A DNA stretch of 64,000 nucleotides from Streptomyces sp. NRRL F-6131 (lineage in GTDB: Bacteria; Actinomycetota; Actinomycetes; Streptomycetales; Streptomycetaceae): assembly GCA_000719695.1 (NCBI GenBank), contig JOHN01000022.1, positions 73,480 to 137,479 of the forward strand. The letters run 5' to 3'. Positions 1-9,315 of the stretch are shown here, in pieces (the first letter of the stretch is position 1; each line of letters begins with the position of its first letter). The position numbers and the translations under genes were made by a program. Below the pieces are notes generated by a model. The model saw only the letters and a list, made by a program, of their open reading frames with translations. It did not search any database and had not been told where the DNA came from.

Positions 1-256
1 GGAAGTGCACCTTGGTGGCGAGCACGACGTCGTCGCGGTCGCCGCGGGCCTCCAGGGCCTTGCCGACGATCTCCTCGGACTCGCCGGCCGAGTACATGTC
101 GGCGGTGTCGACGAAGTTGATGCCCGCGTCGAGCGCGGTGTGGACGATCCGGGCGCAGTCGTCGTGGTCGGGGTTGCCGATCGCGCCGAACATCATGGTG
201 CCGAGGCAGTAGGTGCTGACCTCGATGCCGGTGCCGCCGAGGATGCGGTAGCGCAT
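1..256 (-). CDS. Aldo/keto reductase, N-terminal part (cut by window edge)
   Basis: The minus strand from an ATG at 256 reads MRYRILGGTGIEVSTYCLG, followed by a segment with DAGINFVDTADMYSAGESEE. This is the usual start of an aldo/keto reductase TIM barrel, with the catalytic Asp and Tyr in the DTADMY segment. The family reduces aldehydes and ketones with NADPH in the cytoplasm. About 85 residues are inside the window and the rest lies to the left. A MerR-type promoter sits about 90 bp upstream (345-375), which suggests induction by a small molecule or a redox signal. The physiological substrate cannot be told from this part. Confidence 0.85.
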   Translation of the reverse strand, partial: MRYRILGGTGIEVSTYCLGTMMFGAIGNPDHDDCARIVHTALDAGINFVDTADMYSAGESEEIVGKALEARGDRDDVVLATKVHF

Positions 257-344
257 GGTGGTTCCCCCTGGGGTCGTCGGTCGTACGGGGTGCGGGTGGA
301 GCTCGGGTCGGACGGTGAGCGTGCCGCGGGTGCCGCGGGTGCCG

Positions 345-375
345 ACCTTAGGACTTCGAGTGCACTCGAAGGCAA
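345..375 (-). promoter_or_regulatory. MerR-type promoter with 18-bp perfect dyad
   Basis: On the minus strand a -35-like TTGCCT (375-370) and a -10-like TAAGGT (350-345) are separated by 19 bp. The over-long spacer contains the perfect palindrome CTTCGAGTGCACTCGAAG (354-371). A dyad inside a 19-bp spacer is the hallmark of promoters activated by MerR-family regulators through DNA distortion. It points at the aldo/keto reductase gene. No merR gene is in view. Confidence 0.6.
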
Positions 376-577
376 GGGACGGTTTCCGCCCGGCCCGCGC
401 CGGCCCGGTGACCGGCCCCGGGGGGTGTTGCTGAAACAGCAACGAAAGTTGCCTCCTGGGTGACGGTCGGCGCAGCCTGGCGGAGGAGCTGGTCGCCGCC
501 GGCAGCACCCTCGCCGCCCCGGTGCGGTGACCGTCCGACCCGAGCCCCACCCCTGCCCCGAAGAAACGGAGTACCCG
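376..577. other. Intergenic region with hairpin and a possible coding remnant
   Basis: This is the gap between the aldo/keto reductase promoter and the methyltransferase. It holds a 7-3-7 inverted repeat (GTTGCTG-AAA-CAGCAAC, 427-443). A short rightward reading frame ends at a TGA at 528-530 (SLAEELVAAGSTLAAPVR) and has G or C in nearly every third codon position. It has no start of its own and begins just after an in-frame stop, so it may be the tail of a lost gene. The methyltransferase ribosome binding site (ACGGAG) is at 565-570. Confidence 0.3.
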
Positions 578-1492
578 ATGACCGACCACGCCCACTCCCC
601 GCAGGCCCACGCCCACGGCCATGCCTCGGGGCACGCCCACCACCACGGCGGTGACGCCGACTTCGACTGGGAGGCCCTCGCCGACCACCTGGAGCGCGAG
701 GCCGAGGTCCAGGCCCCGGCCGTCACCGAGGCCGCGCAGTGGCTGCACGGGCTGCGGGCGGGCGCGCCGGTCGGCCGAGTGCTGGACGTGGGCAGCGGCC
801 CCGGGGTGATCGCCGGACTGCTCGCGGACGCCTTCCCGGCCGCCGAGGTGGTCGCCGTCGACCAGTCCGCCGCCCTGCTGGAGCGCGCCCGGACCCGTTC
901 CGGCGGCCGGGTCGGGACCCACCGGGCGGACCTGCCGGGGGACTTCGCCACCCTGGGCGAGGCGGACCTGATCTGGTCCGGCAACGCGATCCACCACCTC
1001 GGCGACCAGCAGGCCGCGTTGACCGCCCTGGCCGGCGCGCTGCGCCCCGGCGGCCTGCTGGCCGTGGCCGAGCGCGGGCTGCCGGCCCGCTACCTCCCGC
1101 GCGACCTCGGCCTCGGCCGGCCCGGCCTCCAGGCCCGGCTGGACGCGGCGCACGAGGAGGTGTTCGCGGTGATGCGCGAGGCCGTCCCGGAGACGGTCGC
1201 GGTGGTGGAGGACTGGCCGGCCATGCTCGCCGCCGCCGGGCTCGTCCCGAGCGGCACCCGGACCTTCCTGGTCGACCGCCCGGCCCCGCTGGACGCCTCG
1301 GCCCGGGAGTTCCTGCACGTCCAACTCTCGCGCCGCAAGGAGCAGTTGGACGACCGGCTGGACGCCGACGACCGGGCCGTCCTGGCCGCCCTGCTGGACC
1401 GCGAGGCCCCGACCGGCATCCTGACCAGGCCCGACGCCTTCTACCTCGCCGCGATCACGGTCCACACCGCGCGGGCGGCCGGCCCCCGCTAG
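578..1492 (+). CDS. SAM-dependent methyltransferase with His-rich N-terminus
   Basis: This is a 304-residue class I methyltransferase. Motif I, VLDVGSGPGVIAGLLADAFP, lies near residues 72-90, followed by the acidic motif II VVAVDQS and a post-motif segment DLIWSGNAIHHLGDQ, as in trans-aconitate/ubiquinone-type methyltransferases. The N-terminus has an unusual run of His and Ala (HAHSPQAHAHGHASGHAHHH) that could bind metal. The ATG at 578 follows an ACGGAG ribosome binding site. The gene stands alone, diverging from the aldo/keto reductase and converging on a small gene downstream. The substrate is unknown. Confidence 0.85.
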   Translation: MTDHAHSPQAHAHGHASGHAHHHGGDADFDWEALADHLEREAEVQAPAVTEAAQWLHGLRAGAPVGRVLDVGSGPGVIAGLLADAFPAAEVVAVDQSAALLERARTRSGGRVGTHRADLPGDFATLGEADLIWSGNAIHHLGDQQAALTALAGALRPGGLLAVAERGLPARYLPRDLGLGRPGLQARLDAAHEEVFAVMREAVPETVAVVEDWPAMLAAAGLVPSGTRTFLVDRPAPLDASAREFLHVQLSRRKEQLDDRLDADDRAVLAALLDREAPTGILTRPDAFYLAAITVHTARAAGPR

Positions 1493-1502
1493 CGGCCGGG
1501 GG

Positions 1503-1838
1503 TCACCGGTCGGGCTTGCGGTGCCGGCCGGTTCCCCGTCGCAGCAGCGGTACGGGGGTGTCCGTCCGGGGGAACACCGGCCCCGGCGCGGTCGCCGGGT
1601 CGGGGCGGACGATCAGGGGGTAGGCCTCGGCGTAGTTCTCGGCCACCGCGACCGGCTGCCAGCCGTGGCCGTCCCACTCGACCACCAGGCGCGGCACGTC
1701 CTGGAAGAGGTGGGCCGCCCGCCGCGGTCCCGGGGCGAGGGTGATCGCGTCCCGCGTCCCGGGTGCCCGGCGGCGGCGGGCCCGCCTGGCGTACCACTCG
1801 GCCAGGGGCTCGTCGGCGGGTGACTCCTCGGCGTCCAT
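1503..1838 (-). CDS. Small hypothetical protein, DUF6087-like
   Basis: This 111-residue protein starts MDAEESPADEPLAEWYARRARRR and ends GTGRHRKPDR. The Arg-rich N-terminal helix, the central RLVVEWDGHGWQPVAVAENYAEA segment and the GTGRHRK tail resemble small streptomycete proteins I recall as DUF6087, which have no known function. No signal peptide or membrane segment is seen. It lies downstream of the SMR efflux pair on the same strand with a 90-bp gap, so it may be read through from that operon. The family assignment is from memory. Confidence 0.55.
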   Translation of the reverse strand: MDAEESPADEPLAEWYARRARRRRAPGTRDAITLAPGPRRAAHLFQDVPRLVVEWDGHGWQPVAVAENYAEAYPLIVRPDPATAPGPVFPRTDTPVPLLRRGTGRHRKPDR

Positions 1839-1928
1839 CGTCGGCGCCTCCCTCGCGTGTCGGTCGGGGACGGCCAGTCTCGCCGATCCGTCCCGGGCCG
1901 GGCGATTCCACGATCGGGTGAAAAGGGG

Positions 1929-2249
1929 TCAGAACCCGGAGGCGAGCTTGAGGGTGACCGCGCCGGCGACGATCGCGGCGAAGGAGACCAGCTTGGGCAG
2001 GGTGATCCGCTCCTTGAAGACCAGCGCGCCGAACACGACCGTGCCGATCGAGCCGAGCCCCGTCCAGATCGTGTAGCCGACGCCGACGTCCAGGGTGCGC
2101 AGGGCGAGGCTCAGCGTGTAGATGCCGCCCGCGGCGGCGGTCAGGGTGAGGACGGAGGGCCAGAGTCGGGTGAAGCCCTTGGTGGCGTTGGTGCCGAGGG
2201 CGAAGACGATCTCGAAGACGACGGCGACTGCCAGGTAGGCCCAGGCCAT
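1929..2249 (-). CDS. SMR-family multidrug efflux protein (subunit A)
   Basis: This 106-residue protein has four predicted transmembrane helices. It begins MAWAYLAVAVVFEIVFALGT with the conserved membrane-embedded Glu of helix 1 (Glu13) that couples proton and substrate. The TLDVGVGYTIWTGLGSIGT segment of helix 3 is typical of EmrE/QacE/SugE proteins. It follows a second SMR gene by 39 bp, with an AAGGGAG ribosome binding site about 10 nt before the ATG at 2249. Paired SMR genes usually form heterodimers (as in YkkCD or EbrAB) that export cationic drugs or guanidinium-like compounds. Confidence 0.9.
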   Translation of the reverse strand: MAWAYLAVAVVFEIVFALGTNATKGFTRLWPSVLTLTAAAGGIYTLSLALRTLDVGVGYTIWTGLGSIGTVVFGALVFKERITLPKLVSFAAIVAGAVTLKLASGF

Positions 2250-2288
2250 GACGGTTCAACTCCCTTGTACGGATGTCGGATCGGAGGA

Positions 2289-2681
2289 TCAGGCGGAGAC
2301 GGGTGCGGACCCGGGGCCGGACGGGGATCCGGCCGCCGGTGCGGGGGAGGCGGCACGGCTGCTCGGCCGGTCCGCGAGCTTGAGGCCGAGCACTCCGCCG
2401 ATGATCAGGACGAAGGCGACGGCCTTCCCCGCGTTCATCTCCTCGTCGAAGATCAGCGTGCCGAGGACGACGGTGCCGACCGAGCCGATGCCGGTCCACA
2501 CGGTGTAGCCGACCCCGACGTCGAGGGTGCGCAGCGCGAGGCTGAGGAAGAAGATCCCGCCCGCGGCGGCCGCCGCCGTCAGCAGGGACGGGCCCAATTC
2601 GGTGAAGCCGTGGGTGGCGTTGGTGGCGAGGGCGAAGACGACCTCGAAGGCGGCGGCGACGAGCAGGTGGATCCAGGCCAT
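2289..2681 (-). CDS. SMR-family multidrug efflux protein (subunit B)
   Basis: This 130-residue SMR protein has four predicted helices. Helix 1 is MAWIHLLVAAAFEVVFALAT, with the conserved Glu, and helix 3 has TLDVGVGYTVWTGIGSVGT. It carries an extra tail of about 25 residues rich in Ser, Pro and Gly (RAASPAPAAGSPSGPGSAP) that its partner lacks. The partner's length is normal for the family. Asymmetric pairs of this kind normally assemble as heterodimers with opposite membrane orientation. The ATG at 2681 is chosen because MAWIHL aligns with the partner's start. The gene is first in the operon and diverges from a MarR-type regulator. Confidence 0.9.
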   Translation of the reverse strand: MAWIHLLVAAAFEVVFALATNATHGFTELGPSLLTAAAAAGGIFFLSLALRTLDVGVGYTVWTGIGSVGTVVLGTLIFDEEMNAGKAVAFVLIIGGVLGLKLADRPSSRAASPAPAAGSPSGPGSAPVSA

Positions 2682-2797
2682 GGGACGAGCCCCCCGGGAT
2701 AGTTGTTGCATGTATGTGCAAGCACTTTCGACTGGGCAAAAGCATGCATGTACAAGTAACCTGTGTCAACCACCCAGTCCGGCCAGGGAGGACCCCC
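2682..2797. promoter_or_regulatory. Divergent efflux/MarR promoter region with operator-like repeats
   Basis: The AT-richer gap between the SMR operon and marR has an inverted repeat TTGCA-N6-TGCAA at 2706-2721. A related sequence in opposite orientation lies at about 2741-2755 (GCATGCATGTACAAG). Two such sites between divergent genes fit a MarR dimer repressing both itself and the pump. I infer the operator role from position and symmetry. Confidence 0.5.
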
Positions 2798-3244
2798 GTG
2801 CCCACCACCCCCGACGGCACCCCGAGCGACGCCCGCATGTGGAACCGGCTCACCACGCTGCACACCCGGGTCGAGGGGCGGCTCGCCACCGTCCTGCAGC
2901 GGCGGCACGGCCTGGGGCTCTCCGAGTACCGCGCCCTCGGCCTGCTCGTCGAGGCGCCCGCGTCCGAGCTGCGGATGCAGGAGCTCGCCGCCGGCCTCGG
3001 CCTCAACCAGAGTTCCGTGACCCGGCTGGTCGCCCGCCTCGGTGCCGCCGACTTCACCTACCGGGACGTCTGCCCGGACGACAAGCGCGGCGTCTACACC
3101 GTGCTCACCGACGCCGGCCGGGCCCGCCACCGGGAGGCCCGCGCCACCTACGAGGAGGCCCTCACCGCGGCCCTCGACGAGGCCGCCGCCGACGCCCCCG
3201 AGCTGGCCCCGCTGCTGAGCACCGCGCGCGCCTCCCTGGCCTGA
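2798..3244 (+). CDS. MarR-family transcriptional regulator
   Basis: This 148-residue winged-helix regulator has LSEYRALGLLVEAPASELRMQELAAGLGLNQSSVTRLVARL as its HTH region (residues about 45-85), followed by the wing DKRGVYTVLTDAGRARH, a MarR signature. The start is taken as GTG at 2798 because a GGGAGG ribosome binding site lies about 7 nt upstream. It is divergent from the SMR pair, so it most likely represses that pump and is released by a ligand that the pump exports. Confidence 0.88.
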   Translation: MPTTPDGTPSDARMWNRLTTLHTRVEGRLATVLQRRHGLGLSEYRALGLLVEAPASELRMQELAAGLGLNQSSVTRLVARLGAADFTYRDVCPDDKRGVYTVLTDAGRARHREARATYEEALTAALDEAAADAPELAPLLSTARASLA

Positions 3245-3299
3245 GCCCGCCCCGGGCGCCCGGGCCTCCCGCCCCGGCCGCCCGACCCCCCGGAACGCG

Positions 3300-3339
3300 G
3301 CTCGGCCGCCGCCCCCGCGAACGGGAGCGACGGCCGAGC
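3300..3339. terminator. Possible bidirectional terminator between marR and metG
   Basis: A 9-bp stem GCTCGGCCG (3300-3308) pairs with CGGCCGAGC (3331-3339) around a 22-nt loop, between the convergent marR and metG genes. There is no T tract, as is common in this genus. Confidence 0.35.
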
Positions 3340-3378
3340 GGCTGAGCGGTCGTGCGCTGGTGCGGTCGTGCGGTGCGC

Positions 3379-5109
3379 CTACTCCCCGCCGCCGAAGCGG
3401 GCGGTCCAGCCGGCGAGGTCCTCGTCGGTGATCTTCGCGAACAGCACCGGCGGCACCGTGAACGGCGTCCCCGCCGGCACCGCGTCCAGCGCCCGCGCCT
3501 CGGCCGCGTCCACCCAGCTGCGGGTGCGCGCCGGGGCGTCGGCCGGCAGCGCGAACGCCTCGCGCATCGCCCGCGCCGCCGTCGGGATGAACGGCTCGGA
3601 GACCACCGCGTACAGGTGGATGAGGTTCATCGCCGTGCGCAGCGTCAGCGCCGCCGCCTCCGGGTCGGTCTTCACCTGCAGCCAGGGGGCCTTCTCGTCC
3701 AGGTAGGCGTTGCCCGCGCTCCACAGCGCCCGCAGGCTCTGCGCCGCCTTGCGGAAGTTGAGCGCCTCCAGCTGGGCCTCGTGGTCGGCCAGCAGCTCCG
3801 CGATCTGCGCGCCCAGCCGCTCCTCCGCCTCGCCCGCCGCGTGACCGGCCGGCACCTCGTCGCCGAACCGCTTGCGGCTGAACGACAGCACCCGGTTGAC
3901 GAAGTTGCCGAGGGTGTCGGCGAGGTCCTTGTTGACCACGGAGGCGAAGAGGTCCCAGGTGAAGCTGGAGTCGTCCGACTCGGGCGCGTGCGCCATCAGG
4001 AAGTAGCGCCAGTAGTCGGCCGGCAGCAGTTCCAGCGCGACGTCCGTGAAGATGCCCCGCTTCTGGCTGGTGGAGAACTTCCCGCCGTAGTACGTCAGCC
4101 AGTTGAAGGCCTTGACGTAGTCGACCTTCTTCCACGGCTGGCGCGAACCGAGGATCGTGGCCGGGAACATCACCGTGTGGAACGGGACGTTGTCCTTGGC
4201 CATGAACTCGGTGTAGCGGACGGTCTCGTCGGCCTCGTACCACCAGGACTTCCAGTCCCGGAGCTCACCGTCCCGCGCCGCGTCCGCCCACTCCTTCGTC
4301 GCGCCGATGTACTCGATCGGCGCGTCGAACCAGACGTAGAAGACCTTGCCCGAGGCCGCCAGCTCCGGCCACACGTCGGCCGGCACCGGGACGCCCCACT
4401 CCAGGTCGCGGGTGATCGCGCGGTCCTGCAGGCCCTCGGTCAGCCACTTGCGGGCGATCGAGGAGGCGAGTACCGGCCACTCGTCGCCGTGCGCGGCGAT
4501 CCAGTCCTCCACCTGCCCGGTGAGCTTGGACTGGAGCAGGAACAGGTGCGTGGTCTCCCGCACCTCCAGGTCGGCGCTGCCGCTGATCGCCGAGCGCGGC
4601 TCCAGCAGGTCGGTCGGGTCGAGCACCCGGGTGCAGTTCTCGCACTGGTCGCCGCGGGCCTTGTCGTAGCCGCAGTGCGGGCAGGTGCCGACGATGTACC
4701 GGTCCGGCAGGAAGCGGCCGTCGGTGTTCGAGTACACCTGGCGGATGGACCGCTCCTCGATGAACCCGTTGGCGTGCAGTTCGCGCGCGATCTCCTGGGT
4801 GATCTCCCGGTTCTGCGGCGAGGAGCTGCGGCCGAAGTGGTCGAACGACAGCTGGAAGCCGTCGTACACGGCCTTCTGCTGGTCGTGCGCCCGGGCGCAG
4901 AACTCGGCGACCGGCAGCCCGGCCTCCTGCGCGGCCAGCTCGGCCGGCGTGCCGTGCTCGTCGGTCGCGCAGATGTACAGCACCTCGTGGCCGCGCCCGC
5001 GCAGGTACCGGGAGTAGACGTCCGCCGGCAGCATGGACCCGACCATGTTGCCCAGGTGCTTGATCCCGTTGATGTACGGAAGGGCGCTGGTGATCAGGTG
5101 CCGAGCCAT
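3379..5109 (-). CDS. metG: Methionyl-tRNA synthetase
   Basis: This 576-residue class I aminoacyl-tRNA synthetase charges tRNA-Met. The N-terminal HIGH-type element is INGIKHLGN (residues about 12-20). A zinc knuckle with [17 protein letters not shown] lies near residues 145-165. The KMSKS loop appears as KFSTSQKRG, the form I associate with actinobacterial MetRS. An all-alpha anticodon-binding domain fills the C-terminal third. There is no C-terminal tRNA-binding (Trbp111) domain. The ATG at 5109 gives [15 protein letters not shown], which aligns with the family start. It is transcribed alone, about 220 bp downstream of a DUF397 gene. Confidence 0.97.
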   Translation of the reverse strand: MARHLITSALPYINGIKHLGNMVGSMLPADVYSRYLRGRGHEVLYICATDEHGTPAELAAQEAGLPVAEFCARAHDQQKAVYDGFQLSFDHFGRSSSPQNREITQEIARELHANGFIEERSIRQVYSNTDGRFLPDRYIVGTCPHCGYDKARGDQCENCTRVLDPTDLLEPRSAISGSADLEVRETTHLFLLQSKLTGQVEDWIAAHGDEWPVLASSIARKWLTEGLQDRAITRDLEWGVPVPADVWPELAASGKVFYVWFDAPIEYIGATKEWADAARDGELRDWKSWWYEADETVRYTEFMAKDNVPFHTVMFPATILGSRQPWKKVDYVKAFNWLTYYGGKFSTSQKRGIFTDVALELLPADYWRYFLMAHAPESDDSSFTWDLFASVVNKDLADTLGNFVNRVLSFSRKRFGDEVPAGHAAGEAEERLGAQIAELLADHEAQLEALNFRKAAQSLRALWSAGNAYLDEKAPWLQVKTDPEAAALTLRTAMNLIHLYAVVSEPFIPTAARAMREAFALPADAPARTRSWVDAAEARALDAVPAGTPFTVPPVLFAKITDEDLAGWTARFGGGE

Positions 5110-5326
5110 CCTCGGATGCTCCGATTTCTCCCGCACGCACCCCTGTCCCGGAGTGCCGTCACGGGCGCAGGGTCTGGGGCGGCGGAGGGAACCGGACACG
5201 GTCGCCGACTCCCGGGCTGCCGGCCAGATCGACGTTCCACTGTGGGCGCGCCAATCCTATCGAAGCCCACCCCCGCCCCTCGCGCCCATTTTCCCCGCGC
5301 CCGCCCGCCGCCTCCCGGGGAGGCGC

Positions 5327-5518
5327 CTACTCGGCGACGAAGTGGTCGAACTCGCCGGCCTTCACGCCGAGGACGAAGGCGGCCCACTTGCGGGGGGTGG
5401 TGCGGACGACGATCGCGTCGTTCCTGGGGTCGCGGAGCTCGACCATGCCGTCGACGGTGCGGATCTCCAGGGCGTCCTCGCCCTCGCCGCCGGGGGCGGC
5501 CTTCTGCCAGGTGTCCAC
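5327..5518 (-). CDS. DUF397 small protein
   Basis: This 63-residue protein reads DALEIRTVDGMVELRDPRNDAIVVRTTPRKWAAFVLGVKAGEFD, the DUF397 core. Its usual features are the strand leading into RDP/DP and the W..F..G.K.GEFD ending. DUF397 proteins are very numerous in Streptomyces and normally sit beside an XRE-type regulator and an anti-sigma-like ATPase (WhiJ-type loci). They are thought to modulate the partner regulator. Here the GTG at 5518 is the start, and the regulator is missing. A fragment resembling the ATPase is found about 210 bp away on the other strand. Confidence 0.8.
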   Translation of the reverse strand: MDTWQKAAPGGEGEDALEIRTVDGMVELRDPRNDAIVVRTTPRKWAAFVLGVKAGEFDHFVAE

Positions 5519-5730
5519 GGGTGGGGCTCCTTCGGGGTTCGGTCGGCGGCTCCTCGCGGGCGCGGGGAGCGGGGCCGGTGCGCGCCGTTCCCGGCCCGGC
5601 CCCCGGTGCAGTCTGCCCGGCCGCGGACACCCGGTCCACCGCGTCGCCCGATGGGGTGAAGCGCACAACTGCGGCGGAGCGGGCGGGGGTTGCTTCGTGC
5701 CCGTCCGTCGTGGGCCGGAGGTGGCTCGAA

Positions 5731-5839
5731 CGTGTGGGCGGGGCTTGACCTCGTCGCCGCTTTGGCCGATGACTGGGGTGTGGAACTCATCGGGGTGTAT
5801 GGCGAAGCGGTCCGGGCCGTCGCGGCGGTCGATCGCTGA
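5731..5839 (+). pseudogene. Fragment resembling the C-terminus of a RsbW-like HATPase
   Basis: A short rightward frame reads VWAGLDLVAALADDWGVELI, followed by about fifteen residues to a TGA at 5837-5839. The G.GL.LV.ALADDWGV pattern resembles the last ATP-binding box of the small anti-sigma-like ATPases that accompany DUF397 genes. No upstream kinase-like sequence is left in this frame. I read it as a relic of a WhiJ-type locus. It could also be a chance ORF. Confidence 0.35.
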
Positions 5840-5964
5840 TGGCTGTCGTGCTGCTGACCGGCCTGTTGGTGTCGGTGGTCTTCGTCGGGGTGGTGGCGCA
5901 GATCATCGCTACCCGTCAGCCGCGGGAAAGGCGGCTCACGAAAAGGGACTTGGCCGACAAGTAG
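5839..5964 (+). CDS. Putative 41-residue single-pass membrane protein
   Basis: ATG at 5839 to TAG at 5964 encodes MAVVLLTGLLVSVVFVGVVA followed by QIIATRQPRERRLTKRDLADK. One hydrophobic helix (residues about 3-23) is followed by a strongly basic tail, as in a positive-inside single-pass protein. Its start overlaps the stop of the preceding ATPase-like fragment (TGATG), which suggests translational coupling when that gene was intact. I do not recognise a family. Such tiny proteins are easy to overcall. Confidence 0.4.
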   Translation: MAVVLLTGLLVSVVFVGVVAQIIATRQPRERRLTKRDLADK

Positions 5965-5967
5965 CGG

Positions 5968-6570
5968 TCAGCCGGCGGCGAGTCGCTCCGTCAGCCGGGC
6001 GCGGGCGGCCGGCCATTCGTCGCGGAGCATCGAGAAGTACGCCGTGTCGCGCCAGACGCCGGTGTCGCGCCGCTTGTCGCGGCGGTGGATGCCCTCGAAC
6101 TGGGCGCCCAGGCGCAGGATCGCGTTGCGCGAGCGGTCGTTGAGCGCGTCGGTCTTCCAGAACACCCGGCCCATGCCGAGGTCGTCGAAGGCGTGGGTGA
6201 GCAGCAGCAGCTTCGACTCGGTGTTGACCGTGGAGCGCCAGACGGACCGGGCGTACCAGGTGCCGCCGATCTCGACCAGCTCGTTCTCCGCGTGGAAGTC
6301 GTAGTAGCCGGTGATGCCGACGGCCCGGCCGGACGCGCGCTCGATCACGGCGAACTTCACGGCGTTCCCGGCCGCCACCTCGCCGAGCCGGACGTCCAGC
6401 ATCGCGCCCAGCTCCTCCTCCGACCCGGGTGCGCTGAACGGGACCCAGCGCCACACCTCGGGGTCCGGGCCGACGGCGGCCCACAGGTCGGACAGATGGC
6501 GGCGGTCCAGCGGCTCCAGGCGGACGTGGCGGCCGGTGAGGGTGGTGGGGGCGGGAAGCTTCGCGGTCAT
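5968..6570 (-). CDS. GNAT acetyltransferase, RimJ/RimL type
   Basis: This 200-residue protein matches the RimJ/RimL GNAT branch. It has LTGRHVRLEPLDRRHLSDL at the N-terminus, a core VGITGYYDFHAENELVEIGGTWYA, and a C-terminal acetyl-CoA segment LNDRSRNAILRLGAQFEGI followed by RRDKRRDTGVWRDTAYFSML. These enzymes N-acetylate proteins, amino acids or small amines. The ATG at 6570 (MTAKLP) is chosen. It is a single gene between the DUF397 remnant locus and purA, with no visible operon partner. Confidence 0.88.
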   Translation of the reverse strand: MTAKLPAPTTLTGRHVRLEPLDRRHLSDLWAAVGPDPEVWRWVPFSAPGSEEELGAMLDVRLGEVAAGNAVKFAVIERASGRAVGITGYYDFHAENELVEIGGTWYARSVWRSTVNTESKLLLLTHAFDDLGMGRVFWKTDALNDRSRNAILRLGAQFEGIHRRDKRRDTGVWRDTAYFSMLRDEWPAARARLTERLAAG

Positions 6571-6641
6571 GATCCGAACGGTAGCCCGAGATTGCACTAG
6601 CCGCAATGGATGATTGTGCTAGTGCAAAGTGGGGCGGGCAA

Positions 6642-6679
6642 GGGCAGGGCCCCGCGGGAGCACCCGCGGGGCCCTGCCC
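6642..6679 (-). terminator. purA terminator hairpin
   Basis: A perfect 17-bp stem (6642-6658 with 6663-6679) around an AGCA loop lies 15 bp beyond the purA stop. It is very stable and GC-rich, without a T tract. Confidence 0.8.
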
Positions 6680-6694
6680 GGCAGGCCGGGAGGC

Positions 6695-8083
<1,389 letters not shown>

Positions 8084-8104
8084 TTACCTGAGGAAGGACC
8101 GGTT

Positions 8105-9055
8105 GTGTCGTCCCTGTCCACGCCCGCAACCGGCGGCCCGGAGCCGCTCCTCCTGCTCCTCGACCCGGCGGCCCGGCAGTCCGACGGGGAGTCGGTGCGG
8201 ATCGCGAAGGACGTTCTCTCCGGTGGGACGGACGTCAAGGTGGCCTACCCGGAGACGCCCTCGGAGCTCGATCGGGTGCTTTCGCACCGCGGCCGGAGGC
8301 GACCGGTGGTGATCGGTTCCGACCTCGCGCTCCAGCGGGTGCTCCAGGCGCTGTACCGCCAGCGCGAACTGGGCACCGACCCGGTGGGCCTGGTTCCGGT
8401 CGGTCGCCCGGAGGAGCTGGCGGCGGCCCGGGCGCTCGGGGTGCCGGCCGCGCCGGTCGCGGCGGCGCGGGCGGTGCTGACCGGGGCGGCCCGGAAGCTG
8501 GACCTGCTGGTGGACGACGGCGGCGGGGTGGCGCTCGGCGGGGTGCGGATCTCGGGCAGCGGGGCCCGCCGTCCGGTGGGCCGTCCGGGCGGCTGGCGTT
8601 CGCTATGGGCGAAACTTGCTGCGGCCGAGCAGGGGACCGTGCTCGACCCGGAGGCGTCCCCGGGGGCCGATTGGAGCGACCGGGGCGACCGGAGCGACCG
8701 GGCGGGGCGGGTCGAACGGGTCGGGCGGGCCGGGCGGACGGAGCCGGTCGAGCCGGCCCGGGGCGAGCACAGCTCCCGGCTGCGGGTCGAGGCGGACGGC
8801 CGGCTGCTCGCCGACGTCCACCGCCCGGTCCGGGTGGTCCAGGTGACCCTCCCCGGCGGTGAGGCGGCCGGCGAAGGCGTGATGGAGATCGTGGTCCGCG
8901 CCCCGGGCGCCCTGCTCCGCGCCCGGGCGGCCAGCATCTCGGTGGCCGGCCGGGGCTTCGGCTACGAGGCGGACGGCCGCCCGGTCGGCCCGGTCCGGGC
9001 CCGCACCTGGACGGTCCACGCCGGGTGCTGGGGCCTGCTGCTGCCCGCCGCGTAG
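8105..9055 (+). CDS. Diacylglycerol-kinase-catalytic-domain-like protein
   Basis: The 316-residue product resembles the DAGK catalytic family of actinobacteria. It has LLLLLDPAARQSDGESVRIAKDVLSG near the N-terminus, a RRPVVIGSDLALQRVLQALY segment where family members carry the GGDGT loop, and a C-terminal half ending in a beta-rich lipid-kinase-like fold. The canonical GGDGT motif is not intact (IGSDLALQ), so catalytic activity is doubtful. A 9-bp-period linker (WSDRGDRSDRAGRVERVGRA) lies at residues about 190-215. The GTG at 8105 is preceded by AGGAAGG. Confidence 0.6.
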   Translation: MSSLSTPATGGPEPLLLLLDPAARQSDGESVRIAKDVLSGGTDVKVAYPETPSELDRVLSHRGRRRPVVIGSDLALQRVLQALYRQRELGTDPVGLVPVGRPEELAAARALGVPAAPVAAARAVLTGAARKLDLLVDDGGGVALGGVRISGSGARRPVGRPGGWRSLWAKLAAAEQGTVLDPEASPGADWSDRGDRSDRAGRVERVGRAGRTEPVEPARGEHSSRLRVEADGRLLADVHRPVRVVQVTLPGGEAAGEGVMEIVVRAPGALLRARAASISVAGRGFGYEADGRPVGPVRARTWTVHAGCWGLLLPAA

Positions 9056-9315
9056 GGGACGGGGCGCCGCGCGGGCCCCGGGTGAGCAGGCTCACGTTGG
9101 GCGAACGGCGGACCGACGCCGGGTGAAGCCTCCGCCGCGTGCGGAATGCGCCAACGGGCGCGAACCGCAAGGGCGAGCGCGTCGCCGCGGAATTCCGGTA
9201 CGCCGAAATGCGCCTCCGGTAAGGGGTTTTGTCTACGCGCGTTACCCGAGACCGCCGCGCAAGACCGGCCGCCCGGGGTCCGAGAGAGCGGGTCGACTGT
9301 CCTAGACTCGAAGGC

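Noticed and set aside
3352..5748. A very long rightward open frame opposite metG
   Set aside because: It is the antisense shadow of metG in high-GC DNA. Its product has no recognisable domains and is Arg/Gly/Val-biased. The same holds for long frames opposite hrpA, purA, the DEAD-box helicase and other genes.
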